A DNA stretch of 64,000 nt from Mycobacterium sp. 1245805.9 (GCF_001672915.1 NZ_LZKR01000070.1:1-64000), one strand, 5' to 3'. Positions 17,201-28,844 are shown, numbered from the stretch's first letter. Numbers and translations: made by a program. Notes: a model not told the origin generated them from the letters alone.

Positions 17201-18073
17201 TCAGGCGGCCACGAGCGCCTTGGCCAGGAAGTTGCGGATCAGCCGGGCGACCTCGTCCAGCGCCGACTCGAGCAGGAAGTGCCCGCCGTCGAGCAGATGG
17301 ATCTCGGCGTCCGGCAAATCGTCGGCGAACGCCTCGGCGCCGGCCGGGCCGAAGATCTCGTCACCGCGCCCCCACACCGCCAGCAGCGGCACCCGCGTCG
17401 CGCGGAAGTACTCGTGCAGGCGCGGATAGAGCGGCGCGTTGGTGGCGTAGTCGCGCAGCAGCTTCAGCTGCACCTCGTCGTTGCCCGGACGAGATATCAG
17501 CGCGTAGTCGTGATACCAGGATTCCGGGTCGACGAGTGTCTCGTCGGGGACGCCGGTGACGTACTGCCACCGGGTGGCGTCCAGCGTGAGGAACTGCCGC
17601 ACCGCGCCCTCGGTGTCGGGCGTCGGCTCATTTTGATAGGCCCACAACACCTTCCAGAAGCTTTCGACGAATCCGGCGTCGTAGCCGTTGCCGTTCTGGG
17701 TGATGATCGCGGTGATGGCGGAGGGATCGCGCAGCGCCAGGCGCCAGCCGATCGGCGCGCCGTAGTCCTGCACGTACATGGCGTATCGGTCGATGCCGAG
17801 GGCGCGCAGCAGGCCGACCGTCAGCTCGGTGAGCGAGTCGAAGGTGTAGTCGAACTCCTTCACCGACGGCGCGTCCGAGAGGCCGAAGCCCAGGTGGTCG
17901 GGCGCGATCACGTGGTAGCGATCGCACAGCGCCGGAATCAGGTTCCGAAACATGTACGAGCTGGTGGGAAAGCCGTGCAACAGAACGAGCGCGGGGGCAC
18001 CGGCGTCGCCGGCCTCGCGGAAGAACAGCCGGTGACCGTCAACGGTGATGTAGCGGTGATGGACAGTCGCCAT
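17201..18073 (-). CDS. Alpha/beta hydrolase, epoxide hydrolase/haloalkane dehalogenase type
   Basis: 290 residues. Oxyanion motif HGFPTS, nucleophile elbow VQDYGAPIGW with Asp103 as predicted nucleophile (an aspartate rather than serine points to epoxide hydrolase or haloalkane dehalogenase), catalytic His in DGGHFLLES. ATG 18073 follows GGGGAGG. The perfect palindrome at 18095-18115 is 22 bp upstream, so the gene is probably repressed by the neighbouring TetR pair. Divergent from the MOSC fusion gene. Confidence 0.9.
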   Translation of the reverse strand: MATVHHRYITVDGHRLFFREAGDAGAPALVLLHGFPTSSYMFRNLIPALCDRYHVIAPDHLGFGLSDAPSVKEFDYTFDSLTELTVGLLRALGIDRYAMYVQDYGAPIGWRLALRDPSAITAIITQNGNGYDAGFVESFWKVLWAYQNEPTPDTEGAVRQFLTLDATRWQYVTGVPDETLVDPESWYHDYALISRPGNDEVQLKLLRDYATNAPLYPRLHEYFRATRVPLLAVWGRGDEIFGPAGAEAFADDLPDAEIHLLDGGHFLLESALDEVARLIRNFLAKALVAA

Positions 18074-18094
18074 AATATTTCCTCCCCAACATTT

Positions 18095-18115
18095 TTGGGT
18101 TATATAACCCAGTAT
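18095..18115. promoter_or_regulatory. Operator-like site C: perfect palindrome TGGGTTATATAACCCA
   Basis: A fully symmetric 16-bp palindrome at 18096-18111 between the divergent hydrolase and MOSC-reductase genes. It is the best copy of the TGGG-N8-CCCA motif repeated at 15713 and 17158. Confidence 0.7.
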
Positions 18116-18225
18116 GCACCAGAAGCGATGGCTCGCAACCGTCTGGTCACGGGTTGCCCTGCGGGTCGGGCGGGCATAGTGTGGGTCGATCATCCCAGAT
18201 TGACCACGCTGCGGGCGGTGACACG

Positions 18226-19926
18226 GTGGGCAGACTTGTATCGGTCAATGTGGGCATGCCCAAGGGCGTCCAATGGCGTGGCGAAACCGTTTACACCGGC
18301 ATATGGAAGGCGCCGGTCGAAGGGCCGGTCATGGTGCGCCGCCTCAACATCGACGGTGACGGTCAGGGCGACCTTGGCGGGCACGGCGGCGAGCAGCGCG
18401 CGGTGATGGTTTATCAGGTTGAGTCGTATGACTTTTGGCGGACCTACCTCGGTCGTGACGACCTGGAAGCGGGCCAATTCGGGGAGAATTTCACGATCAG
18501 CGGGCTCCCCGACGACGAGGTCTGCATCGGTGATCGCTACCGGATCGGCGGGGCGGAATTCGAGGTCACCCAGCCGCGCGTCACCTGCTTCCGGGTCGGC
18601 ATGCGCCTGAACGAACCGAGGATGCCCAATCTGCTTGTCTCCCAGCATCGTCCAGGCTTCTATTTCCGGGTAATCAGCGAGGGCAGGGTTTGCGCGGGCG
18701 ATGACGTCGTGCGGACCCGGCACGGCCGTCATGAGCTCAGCGTCGCCGACGTCGACGCGCTGTTGTATCTGCCCAACCGCGACATCGAGCTACTCCGGAA
18801 GGTCGTCGACGTCCCGGCGCTCAGCCCCGGCTGGCAACAGTCGTTCCGTGACATGCTAGCCGAACCCGCCAGCGCGGCAACGCAAATCGGCAACGAGCCG
18901 GCGTGGCGCGGGTTTCGTCCGTTGCGGGTCAGCCAGATACGCAGGGAAAGCCCTGACGTGCTGTCGATCGTCCTCGAGTCCGAGGACCATTCCGCGCTGC
19001 CGCCCCCGTTGCCGGGCCAGTACCTGCCGGTGCGACTCGCCGGGGCCGGCGAGCCGGCGCCCCTGCGCAGCTACTCGCTTTCGGGTGATCCCGCCGAGGG
19101 GGCTTACCGGATCAGCGTCAAACGTGAAGAACACGGGTTGGTGAGCGCGTGGCTGCACGCCCACATCCAGCCGGGCGCGGTGATAGACGCGGCCGCGCCA
19201 CGCGGTGACTTCTATCTCACCGAGGAAGGCAATCCCGTCGTCCTCATTTCGGCGGGCATCGGCGCTACGCCTGTCCTGGCGATGCTGCACGCGCTGTCGG
19301 CCGCCGGCAGCGGCCGCGACATCTGGTGGGTCCACACCACCCGAAATCCCCAAACCCAGGCGTTCGCGGCCGAAGTCGCGGCCCTCGTTGAGTCGTTGCC
19401 CCACGCTCGGCAGCGGGTCTTCTACACCGAGACGCAGGGGCGTCTCAACCAAGACTCGGTCGCTGCCCTGGGCCTGCCCTCCGATGCCGCCGTTTACCTC
19501 TGCGGCCCAACGCAATTCATGACCGACATCCGCGGCTACCTCACCGCCGTCGGCCTCGATCCCGCGCGCATCCACAGCGAACTGTTCGGTGCGCTACCGG
19601 CGATCAACCCGGGCGTCGTCGACACGGGTGACCGCAGCCCGCCTCACCAGCCGGCCGGGCCTCCGGGCACCGGACCGCCGGTCACGTTCTCGCGCAGCGG
19701 GCTGACCGTGAACTGGTCGCCCAATTATGCGAGCATCCTCGACCTCGCCGAGGCGTGCGACGTGCCGACCCGTTTCTCGTGCCGAAGCGGGGTGTGCCAC
19801 GTATGTGTCACCGGGATCGTCGCCGGGGCGACGACATACGTCCAGCCACCGTTGGAGGAGCCCGGTGCGGGCGAAGTGCTGATCTGCTCGGCGGCGCCGG
19901 ACGGCGACCTTGTGTTGGACCTCTAG
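18226..19926 (+). CDS. MOSC domain fused to a ferredoxin-type FAD/NAD reductase with 2Fe-2S centre
   Basis: 566 residues. Residues ~1-220 are a MOSC domain (VNVGMPKGVQW, LGGHGGEQRAVMVY, RVTCFRVGMRL with the sulfur-carrying Cys). Residues ~230-335 form an FAD barrel (LRSYSLSG), ~340-450 the NAD domain (ISAGIGATPVLAML, YLCGPTQFM), and the end is a plant-type 2Fe-2S ferredoxin with Cys519, 524, 527 and 554. Such fusions are thought to pass electrons to a molybdenum-type or oxygenase centre. GTG 18226 is chosen where the MOSC homology begins. Divergent from the hydrolase across operator C. Confidence 0.88.
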   Translation: MGRLVSVNVGMPKGVQWRGETVYTGIWKAPVEGPVMVRRLNIDGDGQGDLGGHGGEQRAVMVYQVESYDFWRTYLGRDDLEAGQFGENFTISGLPDDEVCIGDRYRIGGAEFEVTQPRVTCFRVGMRLNEPRMPNLLVSQHRPGFYFRVISEGRVCAGDDVVRTRHGRHELSVADVDALLYLPNRDIELLRKVVDVPALSPGWQQSFRDMLAEPASAATQIGNEPAWRGFRPLRVSQIRRESPDVLSIVLESEDHSALPPPLPGQYLPVRLAGAGEPAPLRSYSLSGDPAEGAYRISVKREEHGLVSAWLHAHIQPGAVIDAAAPRGDFYLTEEGNPVVLISAGIGATPVLAMLHALSAAGSGRDIWWVHTTRNPQTQAFAAEVAALVESLPHARQRVFYTETQGRLNQDSVAALGLPSDAAVYLCGPTQFMTDIRGYLTAVGLDPARIHSELFGALPAINPGVVDTGDRSPPHQPAGPPGTGPPVTFSRSGLTVNWSPNYASILDLAEACDVPTRFSCRSGVCHVCVTGIVAGATTYVQPPLEEPGAGEVLICSAAPDGDLVLDL

Positions 19927-19947
19927 CGGCGCGGAAAGCCTTGTGAG

Positions 19948-20688
19948 CTAAGGCGCGATCGCGAGTTGTCCGCCCGTAGCGTGCAGGACAGCACCATTGA
20001 TGTAGCTGGCGTCAGGCGAGCCGAGGAAGACAACTGCGCTGGCGATTTCGCGAGCGTCGGCCGGTCGGCCTAAGGCCGTGGTTGCACCTAACGCCTCGAC
20101 CAAGCCCGGCAGCACGTTGGCGCCGGGTGTGTCGGTCGGACCCGCGGCCAACGCGTTCACCCGCACTCCCGACTTACCGAACTCGTCGGCCCACACGCGC
20201 GTCAGCTGTTCGATGGCGGCCTTGCTCGCACCGTAGATACCGGCGCCGCGCGCCGCCACCGACGCGGCGAGGGTGCTGACATTGACCACGGCACCGCCGC
20301 CACGCTGAGCCATCACCGGCGCAAGTTGCTGGACCAGGATGAACGGCGCGCGGATATTGACGTTCACATGCTCGTCGAAGACTGCGTCATCGGTATCAGT
20401 GGTTCCGCCGAATTTGTAGATGCCGGCGTTATTGATCAAGATGTCCACGTACCCCACTTCGGCGGCCAACCGTCGCACGTCGTCGGCGTCACCGAGATCC
20501 GCGGCGATGAAACGGGCTTTGCCGCCGGAATCTTCGATTTCCCGCACCACCTCTGCGCCACGCTCCGCGCTGCGACCGTGCACCACGACCTCGGCACCGC
20601 GATCCGCCAGTTGAAGCGCAATTTCGCGGCCAATCCCAGATGTGGCACCGGTGACCAGAGCGGTCGAACCGGCCAATGCTGCATCCAT
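19948..20688 (-). CDS. Short-chain dehydrogenase/reductase (SDR)
   Basis: 246 residues, classical SDR. Cofactor motif VTGATSGIGRE, NNAG in LINNAGIYKFGG, and active-site YGASK with the preceding Ser in VNVSTLAAS. ATG 20688 is chosen; longer forms lack homology. It converges on the MOSC fusion gene and follows the encapsulin gene with a 68-bp gap. Substrate unknown. Confidence 0.9.
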   Translation of the reverse strand: MDAALAGSTALVTGATSGIGREIALQLADRGAEVVVHGRSAERGAEVVREIEDSGGKARFIAADLGDADDVRRLAAEVGYVDILINNAGIYKFGGTTDTDDAVFDEHVNVNIRAPFILVQQLAPVMAQRGGGAVVNVSTLAASVAARGAGIYGASKAAIEQLTRVWADEFGKSGVRVNALAAGPTDTPGANVLPGLVEALGATTALGRPADAREIASAVVFLGSPDASYINGAVLHATGGQLAIAP

Positions 20689-20756
20689 CAAAACCCTGCC
20701 TTCGCCAGAGACGTTCACTTGCCTCTGCCGAAGCGACGACCCGGCGAAAATTATTC

Positions 20757-21554
20757 CTACGGGGCGAGGCAGACCGACGCTTCGGCGGTGTAGCACAAAA
20801 ACGTCAGTGTCTCCTGCAGGTACAGCTGCACGGTCTCGGCGTCGTGGCTGAGGTAGCCGATCGCGACGTCGGTGCCCAGCTGCAGGTCGAAGTCGCCGCC
20901 GCGGGTGGTCAGTACGAAGGCGCCGTCGATGGCCGGCGCCCAGATGATGTCCCCGTCGACCAGACGGTTCAGGTGCTCGCGGATCGGATAGCCGTGCTCG
21001 GTGGTCTCACTCACCTTTGTGTAGACGTCGGCGGCCAGTAGCACCGAATACGGGCCGTCGACACCGGCCAGCCGCAACCCGGTCAACGCCTGCGAAATGG
21101 CGTCGGGCATATCGCGGGGATCCTCGGGCAACGTCAACGTCGGGTTGGAGCTGCAAGTACGGATGCCGTCGATCGACCCGGCGGCGTAGCCCTCGAAGAT
21201 GGCGCGGTCCTCGACGAACGCCAGCTTCTTGGCCGCCTCTTTGACCGGGTCCCAGTCGGAGTCGTTCGCGCCGCGCTCGACGTTGTCGATCTCGTAGCGC
21301 GACAGCGCGAACGGAACACGCAGTCGGACAAGCGGTTTGCTCTCTCGCAGGTGCGCCACCACCCCTTCGGTGGGTGCGTCGACATCGAGGAGCCGACCGG
21401 TGCTGATCGCCGCGGTGACCGGTCCGCCGGGCTCGCTGACGTCGACGACGCGCCGCCCCGCGATATGGCGCTTGAAAGTGCGGGTGGCCTCCAATTCGAT
21501 CTCCGCCCAGGCGACTTCGGTGACGGGTGCCAGGTCGCGGTAGAGGTTGTTCAT
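20757..21554 (-). CDS. enc: Encapsulin nanocompartment shell protein (Cfp29-like)
   Basis: 265 residues with the HK97-like encapsulin sequence opening [20 protein letters not shown]; the length and text match mycobacterial Cfp29 (Rv0798c), which forms 60-subunit shells around cargo enzymes. Its ATG overlaps the stop of the DyP peroxidase gene by 4 bp (ATGA), so cargo and shell are translationally coupled. The C-terminal E-loop/A-domain text (YLSHDAETVQLYLQETLTFL) is intact. Known shells protect against oxidative stress at acidic pH. Confidence 0.96.
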   Translation of the reverse strand: MNNLYRDLAPVTEVAWAEIELEATRTFKRHIAGRRVVDVSEPGGPVTAAISTGRLLDVDAPTEGVVAHLRESKPLVRLRVPFALSRYEIDNVERGANDSDWDPVKEAAKKLAFVEDRAIFEGYAAGSIDGIRTCSSNPTLTLPEDPRDMPDAISQALTGLRLAGVDGPYSVLLAADVYTKVSETTEHGYPIREHLNRLVDGDIIWAPAIDGAFVLTTRGGDFDLQLGTDVAIGYLSHDAETVQLYLQETLTFLCYTAEASVCLAP

Positions 21555-22570
21555 CGAGAGGTTCCTTTCAGGCTGCCGATCGCGAGTGAACCGTCGTTGG
21601 AGGCCGGAGCGGCCGGCCGCGCTGTGGCCAGTGGCGCCGGGAGGGGCGGCGGGTCGTCGAGGAAATCAACGGTGGGCGAGAAGAACAGGCCGCCCGTGAC
21701 CGCGGTGGAGAAGTCAAGGATGCGGTCGGTATTGCCGGGCGGGTCGCCGAGGAACATGTTCTCCAGCATCCGCTCGGTGACGGTCGGCGTCCGCGAATAC
21801 CCAATGAAGTAGGTGCCGTACTCGGCCCTGCCCAACTCGCCGAACGGCATGTTGTGCCGGACGATCTTCAACTCGGTGCCGTCGTCGTCGGTGATTACGT
21901 TGAGGGCGATGTGGGCGTTGTCGGGCTTGGCGTCGTCGTCGAGTTCGATGTCTTCCAGTTTGGTTCGGCCGATCACCAGTTCCTGCTCGGTGACCGACAA
22001 CGAATTCCACGACGACATGTCGTGCACGTACTTCTGCACGTGCACGTAACACGAGCCTGCGAAGTCGGGATCCTCCTCGCCGATCGCGGTGGCGCTGACG
22101 GCGATTGGGCCGTCGGGGTTTTCGGTGCCGTCGACGAAGCCCAGCAGGTCGCGGTTGTCGAAGTAGCGGAAGCCGTGCACCTCGTCGACCACGGTGACCG
22201 CGCCGGCCATCGACCGCAGGATGCGGTCGGCCAACTCGAAACAGACGTCCAGGCTTTCGGCCCGGATGTGGAACAAAAGGTCGCCCGGTGTGGCTGGGGC
22301 GGTGTGCCGCGGGCCCTTCAGCGCGACGAACGGGTGCAGTTCGGCGGGACGCGGCCCGGAAAACAGCCGATCCCACGCGTCCGAGCCGATCGAGGCGATC
22401 GCGGACAACCGCTTCGGCGGCTCACGGAAACCGATTGCGCGCACCAGCCCGGAGATTCCGGTCAGCGCGTCGTGCACCGTCGCCTCCCCGCCGTCGTCGA
22501 TGGTCACCACGAGGAAGATCGCGGCCGGTGTCAGCGGCTGGAGGATGGGTTGGGGCTGAACCGGAGGCAC
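21551..22570 (-). CDS. dyp: DyP-type peroxidase, encapsulin cargo
   Basis: 339 residues. The DyP signature [11 protein letters not shown] holds the distal Asp; the proximal heme His is in [13 protein letters not shown]. The last residues, [12 protein letters not shown], match the encapsulin targeting peptide found on mycobacterial DyP (Rv0799c-like), so the enzyme should be packed inside the shell encoded just downstream. The start is GTG 22570 on the minus strand. Divergent from the aminopeptidase gene by ~40 bp. Confidence 0.95.
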   Translation of the reverse strand: MPPVQPQPILQPLTPAAIFLVVTIDDGGEATVHDALTGISGLVRAIGFREPPKRLSAIASIGSDAWDRLFSGPRPAELHPFVALKGPRHTAPATPGDLLFHIRAESLDVCFELADRILRSMAGAVTVVDEVHGFRYFDNRDLLGFVDGTENPDGPIAVSATAIGEEDPDFAGSCYVHVQKYVHDMSSWNSLSVTEQELVIGRTKLEDIELDDDAKPDNAHIALNVITDDDGTELKIVRHNMPFGELGRAEYGTYFIGYSRTPTVTERMLENMFLGDPPGNTDRILDFSTAVTGGLFFSPTVDFLDDPPPLPAPLATARPAAPASNDGSLAIGSLKGTSR

Positions 22571-22609
22571 GCTGCCGACCCTATCGTGGTGACCGAGAGG
22601 CCGACAGCC

Positions 22610-23878
22610 ATGATGGTCACCATGCCGGCCAGCGCCGCAGGCCTCTGCGAATTCATCGACGCGTCACCGTCGCCGTTTCACGCCTGCGCGACGGTGGTCG
22701 CTCGCCTGGCCGACGTGGGCTACGCCGAGCTCGACGAGACCGACCGCTGGCCGGACCGGCCGGGCCGCTACTTCGTGGTGCGGGCGGGCTCGCTGGTCGC
22801 CTGGAATTCCAGCGGGCCGGACGGGCCGTTTCGGATCATCGGCGCGCACACCGATAGCCCCAACCTACGGGTGAAGCAGCGCCCGGACCGGCTGGTCGCC
22901 GGATGGCGGGTGGTGGCGCTCGAGCCGTACGGCGGCGCCTGGCTCAACTCCTGGCTGGACCGAGACCTGGGCATCAGCGGGCGGCTATCGGTGCGAGACG
23001 GTGCCGGGATCGGTCACCGGCTGGTCCGGATCGACGACCCCATCCTGCGGGTGCCTCAGCTGGCGATCCACCTGGCCGAGGATCGCAAGTCGGTGACGTT
23101 GGACCCGCAGCGACACGTCAACGCGGTCTGGGGCGTTGGGGAACAACGGGGTTCGTTCCTCGACTATGTCGCCGAGCGGGCCGGGGTCGCGCCGGCCGAT
23201 GTGCTGAGCGCCGACCTGATGGCACACGACCTGACGCCGTCGACAGTGGTCGCGGCCGACGCCAGCCTGATCAGTGCCCCCCGGCTGGACAACCAGGCCA
23301 GCTGCTACGCGGGGACGGAGGCGTTGGTCGCCGCCGAACCGGGCGGCTTTGTGCCGGTGCTGGTGTTCTTCGACCACGAGGAGGTCGGATCGACCTCCGA
23401 CCGCGGCGCGCAGTCCAACCTGTTGAGCACCGTCCTGGAGCGGATCGTGCTCGCGGCCGGCGGCACCCGCGAGGACTACCTGCGCCGGCTGCCGGCGTCG
23501 CTGCTGGCCTCGGCCGACATGGCCCACGCCACCCACCCCAACTACCCGGAGCGGCACGAGCCCGGCCACCTGATCGAGGTCAATGCCGGGCCGGTGCTCA
23601 AGGTGCACCCGAATCTGCGGTACGCGACCGAGGGGCGCACCGCCGCGGCCTTCGAGCTCGCCTGTAGGCAGGCCGGGGTGGAGTTGCAGCGTTACGAGCA
23701 CCGCGCCGACCTGCCGTGCGGCTCGACGATCGGGCCGCTGGCCTCCGCACGGACTGGCATCCCGACCGTCGACGTCGGCGCCCCCCAGCTGGCGATGCAC
23801 TCCGCGCGGGAATTGATGGGCGCGCACGACGTGGCGGCCTATTCGGCCGCACTGCAAGCGTTTCTGTCGCCGCGCTGA
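22610..23878 (+). CDS. pepC: M18 family aminopeptidase (PepC/Rv0800-like)
   Basis: 422 residues. Zinc ligand motifs of M18 peptidases: [12 protein letters not shown] (His, Asp), [15 protein letters not shown] (Glu pair), and the late HSARE segment holding the last His. It removes N-terminal, often acidic, residues from peptides in the cytosol and forms large tetrahedral oligomers in relatives. GAGAGG lies nine bases before ATG 22610; ATG 22613 and 22622 are alternatives, the last matching the homologue's N-terminus best. Confidence 0.93.
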   Translation: MMVTMPASAAGLCEFIDASPSPFHACATVVARLADVGYAELDETDRWPDRPGRYFVVRAGSLVAWNSSGPDGPFRIIGAHTDSPNLRVKQRPDRLVAGWRVVALEPYGGAWLNSWLDRDLGISGRLSVRDGAGIGHRLVRIDDPILRVPQLAIHLAEDRKSVTLDPQRHVNAVWGVGEQRGSFLDYVAERAGVAPADVLSADLMAHDLTPSTVVAADASLISAPRLDNQASCYAGTEALVAAEPGGFVPVLVFFDHEEVGSTSDRGAQSNLLSTVLERIVLAAGGTREDYLRRLPASLLASADMAHATHPNYPERHEPGHLIEVNAGPVLKVHPNLRYATEGRTAAAFELACRQAGVELQRYEHRADLPCGSTIGPLASARTGIPTVDVGAPQLAMHSARELMGAHDVAAYSAALQAFLSPR

Positions 23879-23892
23879 CCTACGATCCGGCC

Positions 23893-24240
23893 ATGGCACT
23901 AAACGTGGAAATGGTGACGTTCGACTGCGGCGACCCGGCGGCGCTGGCTGGCTGGTGGGCCGAGCAGTTCGGCGGCAAGACGCACGTCATCCTCGCCGAC
24001 GAGTTCACCGCGGTGACCTTCCCGGAGGGACTGCGGCTCGGGTTCCAGAAGGTGCCCGATCCCACGCCCGGAAAGAACCGGGTGCACCTCGACCTGGGTG
24101 CGTCGGACGTCGACGCCGAAGTGGCGCGGCTGACGGCAGCCGGGGCCAGCGAGCTCGGCCGGCACCAATTCGGCGACACCTTCCGTTGGGTGGTGCTGGC
24201 CGACCCCGAGGGCAACGTCTTCTGCATCGTCAAGCAATAA
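23893..24240 (+). CDS. VOC-family protein (Rv0801-like)
   Basis: 115 residues. Two beta-alpha-beta modules typical of glyoxalase-like proteins: VTFDCGDPAALAGWWAEQFG and VHLDLGASDVDAEVARL, ending VLADPEGNVFCIV. ATG 23893 lies 14 bp after the aminopeptidase stop, so probably co-transcribed. Activity unknown. It is followed by the 132-bp tandem repeat. Confidence 0.87.
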   Translation: MALNVEMVTFDCGDPAALAGWWAEQFGGKTHVILADEFTAVTFPEGLRLGFQKVPDPTPGKNRVHLDLGASDVDAEVARLTAAGASELGRHQFGDTFRWVVLADPEGNVFCIVKQ

Positions 24241-24249
24241 TTCTCGGCC

Positions 24250-24610
24250 GTTGATTGTGAAGCCTGGGCTTTGATTGTGAAGCCTGGGCGGGAAAGTCGC
24301 CGGATTCCCGCCCAGGGTTCACACCGAAAGCCGTGAGTGCACACTGAACGCTCGCAGATGAGGCGGCGCTCGGTCGCAAGCGCTGAGTGTGAAGCCTGGG
24401 CTTAGATTGTGAAGCCTGGGCGGGGAAATCGCCGGATTCCCGCCCAGGGTTCACACCGAAAGCCGTGAGTGCACACTGAACGCTCGCAGATGAGGCGGCG
24501 CTCGGTCGCAAGCGCTGAGTGTGAAGCCTGGGCTTTGATTGTGAAGCCTGGGCGGGAAAGTCGCCGGATTCCCGCCCAGCGTTCACATCGAAAGCCGTGA
24601 GCGCACTCGA
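24250..24610. repeat. 132-bp tandem repeat (about 2.7 copies), each with a long hairpin
   Basis: The block TGTGAAGCCTGGGCTT... recurs at 24256, 24388 and 24520, an exact 132-bp period. Each unit contains an inverted repeat (24276-24323, 24408-24455, 24540-24587): TGTGAAGCCTGGGCGGGAA pairs 18 of 19 positions with TTCCCGCCCAGGGTTCACA. A diverged inverted copy of the same element lies at 33571-33680. The minus strand stays open through the array only because 132 is a multiple of three. A good VNTR candidate. Confidence 0.9.
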
Positions 24611-24625
24611 CGCTGCGGAAGAGGC

Positions 24626-25021
24626 TCAGCGCTGGGCGAGGATCGGCGGGTCGTAGCGGATCACGTTCTCCACCACGATCCCGTCGCGAGTGCGAACCCG
24701 GTCGATCCCGCGGATCTGGAACGGCCCGTCCGGGCCGGTGCCCCGACCCACATAGTGCAAGAACACCAGCTCCTCACCCTCGACGGCGCCGGGGACCGTC
24801 GCGCTGTCCACCACGTCGAGCGTCAAATCCGGTGCAGCGTCCAGCAATTCGCCGATCTTCGCCGTGTATGGCGCGATGCCCCGGACCGGCTCGGGGTCGC
24901 CGGGCCAGTAGCCGACGATGCCGTCAGCCAGGATGTCGAAGCCGCGCGACATGGTGGGCGCGGCCCAATACGCGGCGAACACCTCGGCGCTGAACTTCGG
25001 GGCGGACTGGATGTCGGTCAT
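24626..25021 (-). CDS. SnoaL/NTF2-like protein
   Basis: 131 residues with the alpha+beta-barrel pattern of SnoaL/NTF2-like proteins (IVGYWPGDPEPVRGIAPYTA; a final strand in RGIDRVRTRDGIVVENVIRY). ATG 25021 follows AAGGAGGAACG, an excellent ribosome site. Divergent from the XRE regulator; the pair could be a regulator and its target. Members include isomerases, cyclases and ligand carriers; no residue set decides. Confidence 0.82.
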   Translation of the reverse strand: MTDIQSAPKFSAEVFAAYWAAPTMSRGFDILADGIVGYWPGDPEPVRGIAPYTAKIGELLDAAPDLTLDVVDSATVPGAVEGEELVFLHYVGRGTGPDGPFQIRGIDRVRTRDGIVVENVIRYDPPILAQR

Positions 25022-25147
25022 CGTTCCTCCTTGACTCGGGCGCTCCCTGTCGAGCGCGTCATCTCAAGCCTGTGCGGGACGCGTGCGGCGGCACAATTAC
25101 CTCCGAGGTCATCGCCGTGGCTACCCGCGCGTGGTTACCGTGGCTTC

Positions 25148-25936
25148 GTGAGTGAGGCGACGGTCGGTGTCCTGTTGCGCGACTGGCGGGCGCGCCGACG
25201 GGTGAGCCAGCTCGATCTGTCGCTGAGCGTGGGGGTGTCGGCCCGGCACCTGAGCTTCATCGAGACGGGACGCGCCCGTCCCAGCCCCGAGATGGTGCTC
25301 GCCCTCGCGGAGGGGCTCGACATCCCGCTGCGTGAGCGCAACACGCTGCTGCTCGCCGCCGGGTTCGCCCCGCGCTACCAATCGCGGCCGCTCGAGGACG
25401 GCGCGCTCTCCCCGGCGCGCGACGCGGTGCAGCGCCTGCTGGACGCCCACGACCCCTACCCGGGCATCGTCATCGACCGCTGCTGGAACATCGTGGGGGC
25501 GAACGCGGCGGCGTCCGCGCTGACCGCGGGTCTGCCCAACCACCTGATCGGCCCGCCGGCCAACGTCTACCGGTTGTCCCTGCACCCCGACGGGCTGGCC
25601 GCGCGGACCCTCAACTTCCCCGAATGGGCGGGCTACCTGCTGGACCAGCTGCGCCGCACCATCGCGCTCACCGACGACCCCGCCTTGCGGGCGATCGACG
25701 AGGAAGTGCGCGGCTACCCGGGAGTCGCCACCGCGGCCAGGGCGTGGAGCGCGCCGCCGGACAACGCCGCGCTGCTCGTGCCGTTCGAACTCGATGCGGG
25801 TGGGGGACAACGGTTGTCGATGTTCACGACGCTGACGACGTTCGGGACCCCGCTCGACGTCACCCTCTCCGAACTCGCCGTCGAGCTGTTCTATCCGGCC
25901 GACGCCGAAAGCGCCCGCCTGCTCCGCGGCGAGTAG
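25148..25936 (+). CDS. XRE-family regulator with MmyB-like ligand domain
   Basis: 262 residues. N-terminal helix-turn-helix at ~10-70 (LLRDWRARRRVSQLDLSLSV, SARHLSFIETGRARPSPEMV), then a C-terminal MmyB-like domain (WNIVGANAAASALT; NFPEWAGYLLDQLRR) that in homologues binds a fatty acid. GTG 25148 is the first start after the divergent gene. It ends 17 bp before purL, so readthrough into purL is possible. Probably controls the divergent SnoaL-like gene. Confidence 0.88.
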   Translation: MSEATVGVLLRDWRARRRVSQLDLSLSVGVSARHLSFIETGRARPSPEMVLALAEGLDIPLRERNTLLLAAGFAPRYQSRPLEDGALSPARDAVQRLLDAHDPYPGIVIDRCWNIVGANAAASALTAGLPNHLIGPPANVYRLSLHPDGLAARTLNFPEWAGYLLDQLRRTIALTDDPALRAIDEEVRGYPGVATAARAWSAPPDNAALLVPFELDAGGGQRLSMFTTLTTFGTPLDVTLSELAVELFYPADAESARLLRGE

Positions 25937-25944
25937 CTCTCTAG

Positions 25945-28239
<2,295 letters not shown>

Positions 28240-28259
28240 GTCAGGTTCGGGCGCTGTCG

Positions 28260-28841
28260 TTGGCGGCCGCGCTCGTCGGCTGGAGCTTCCTCAGCCCACG
28301 GCTGCCCCCGGCGTGGCGGGTGCCGCTGCAGGCCGGCGCCGGCGCGCTGCTAATCCCGGTGACCCGCGCGCCGCTGGGTCTGCGCCCGCCGCGGCTCGGG
28401 GCGGGGACGCGACTCGGCTCGGCGGCCGGGGCAGTCGCGGCGGGCGCGATCGCCGCGACGACCGCGGTGCCTCTGGTGCGGTCCGCGATGGCGGCCCGCG
28501 AGCGGCCGGTCTCCGTGCCGGGTTGGCTGCTGCTGCGCATACCCGTCGGCACCGTCTGGGCCGAGGAGGCCGCCTTCCGCGCCGCGCTGGCCGCTGTGGG
28601 CTCCCGTGCCTTCGGCCGGCGGGGCGGAAACATGTTGCAGGCCACTACTTTTGGGCTCTCGCACATTCCGGATGCGCGAGCGACGGGCGCGCCGGTGGCC
28701 GCCACCGTGCTGGTGACCGGCATCGTGGGCTGGCTGTTCGGCTGGCTGGCCGACCGATCCGGCAGCCTGGCCGCGCCGATGCTGACCCACCTGGCCATCA
28801 ACGAGGCCGGTGCGATCGCCGCGGTCGCCGTGCAACGCTGA
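28260..28841 (+). CDS. CPBP-family intramembrane metalloprotease (Rv0804-like)
   Basis: About 193 residues, several hydrophobic helices. The three CPBP (CAAX/ABI) motifs are present: EEAAFR (EExxxR), FGLSH (FxxxH) and HLAIN (HxxxN). Family members cleave membrane-embedded substrates or act in bacteriocin immunity. TTG 28260 is the assumed start; the frame is open further upstream over the purL end, so the exact start is unsure. Twenty bp after the purL stop. Confidence 0.85.
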   Translation: MAAALVGWSFLSPRLPPAWRVPLQAGAGALLIPVTRAPLGLRPPRLGAGTRLGSAAGAVAAGAIAATTAVPLVRSAMAARERPVSVPGWLLLRIPVGTVWAEEAAFRAALAAVGSRAFGRRGGNMLQATTFGLSHIPDARATGAPVAATVLVTGIVGWLFGWLADRSGSLAAPMLTHLAINEAGAIAAVAVQR

Positions 28842-28844
28842 GGT

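Noticed and set aside
24230..24586. Minus-strand frame with 44-residue repeats in the tandem array
   Set aside because: Open only because the 132-bp period is a multiple of three; no start context, no homology.
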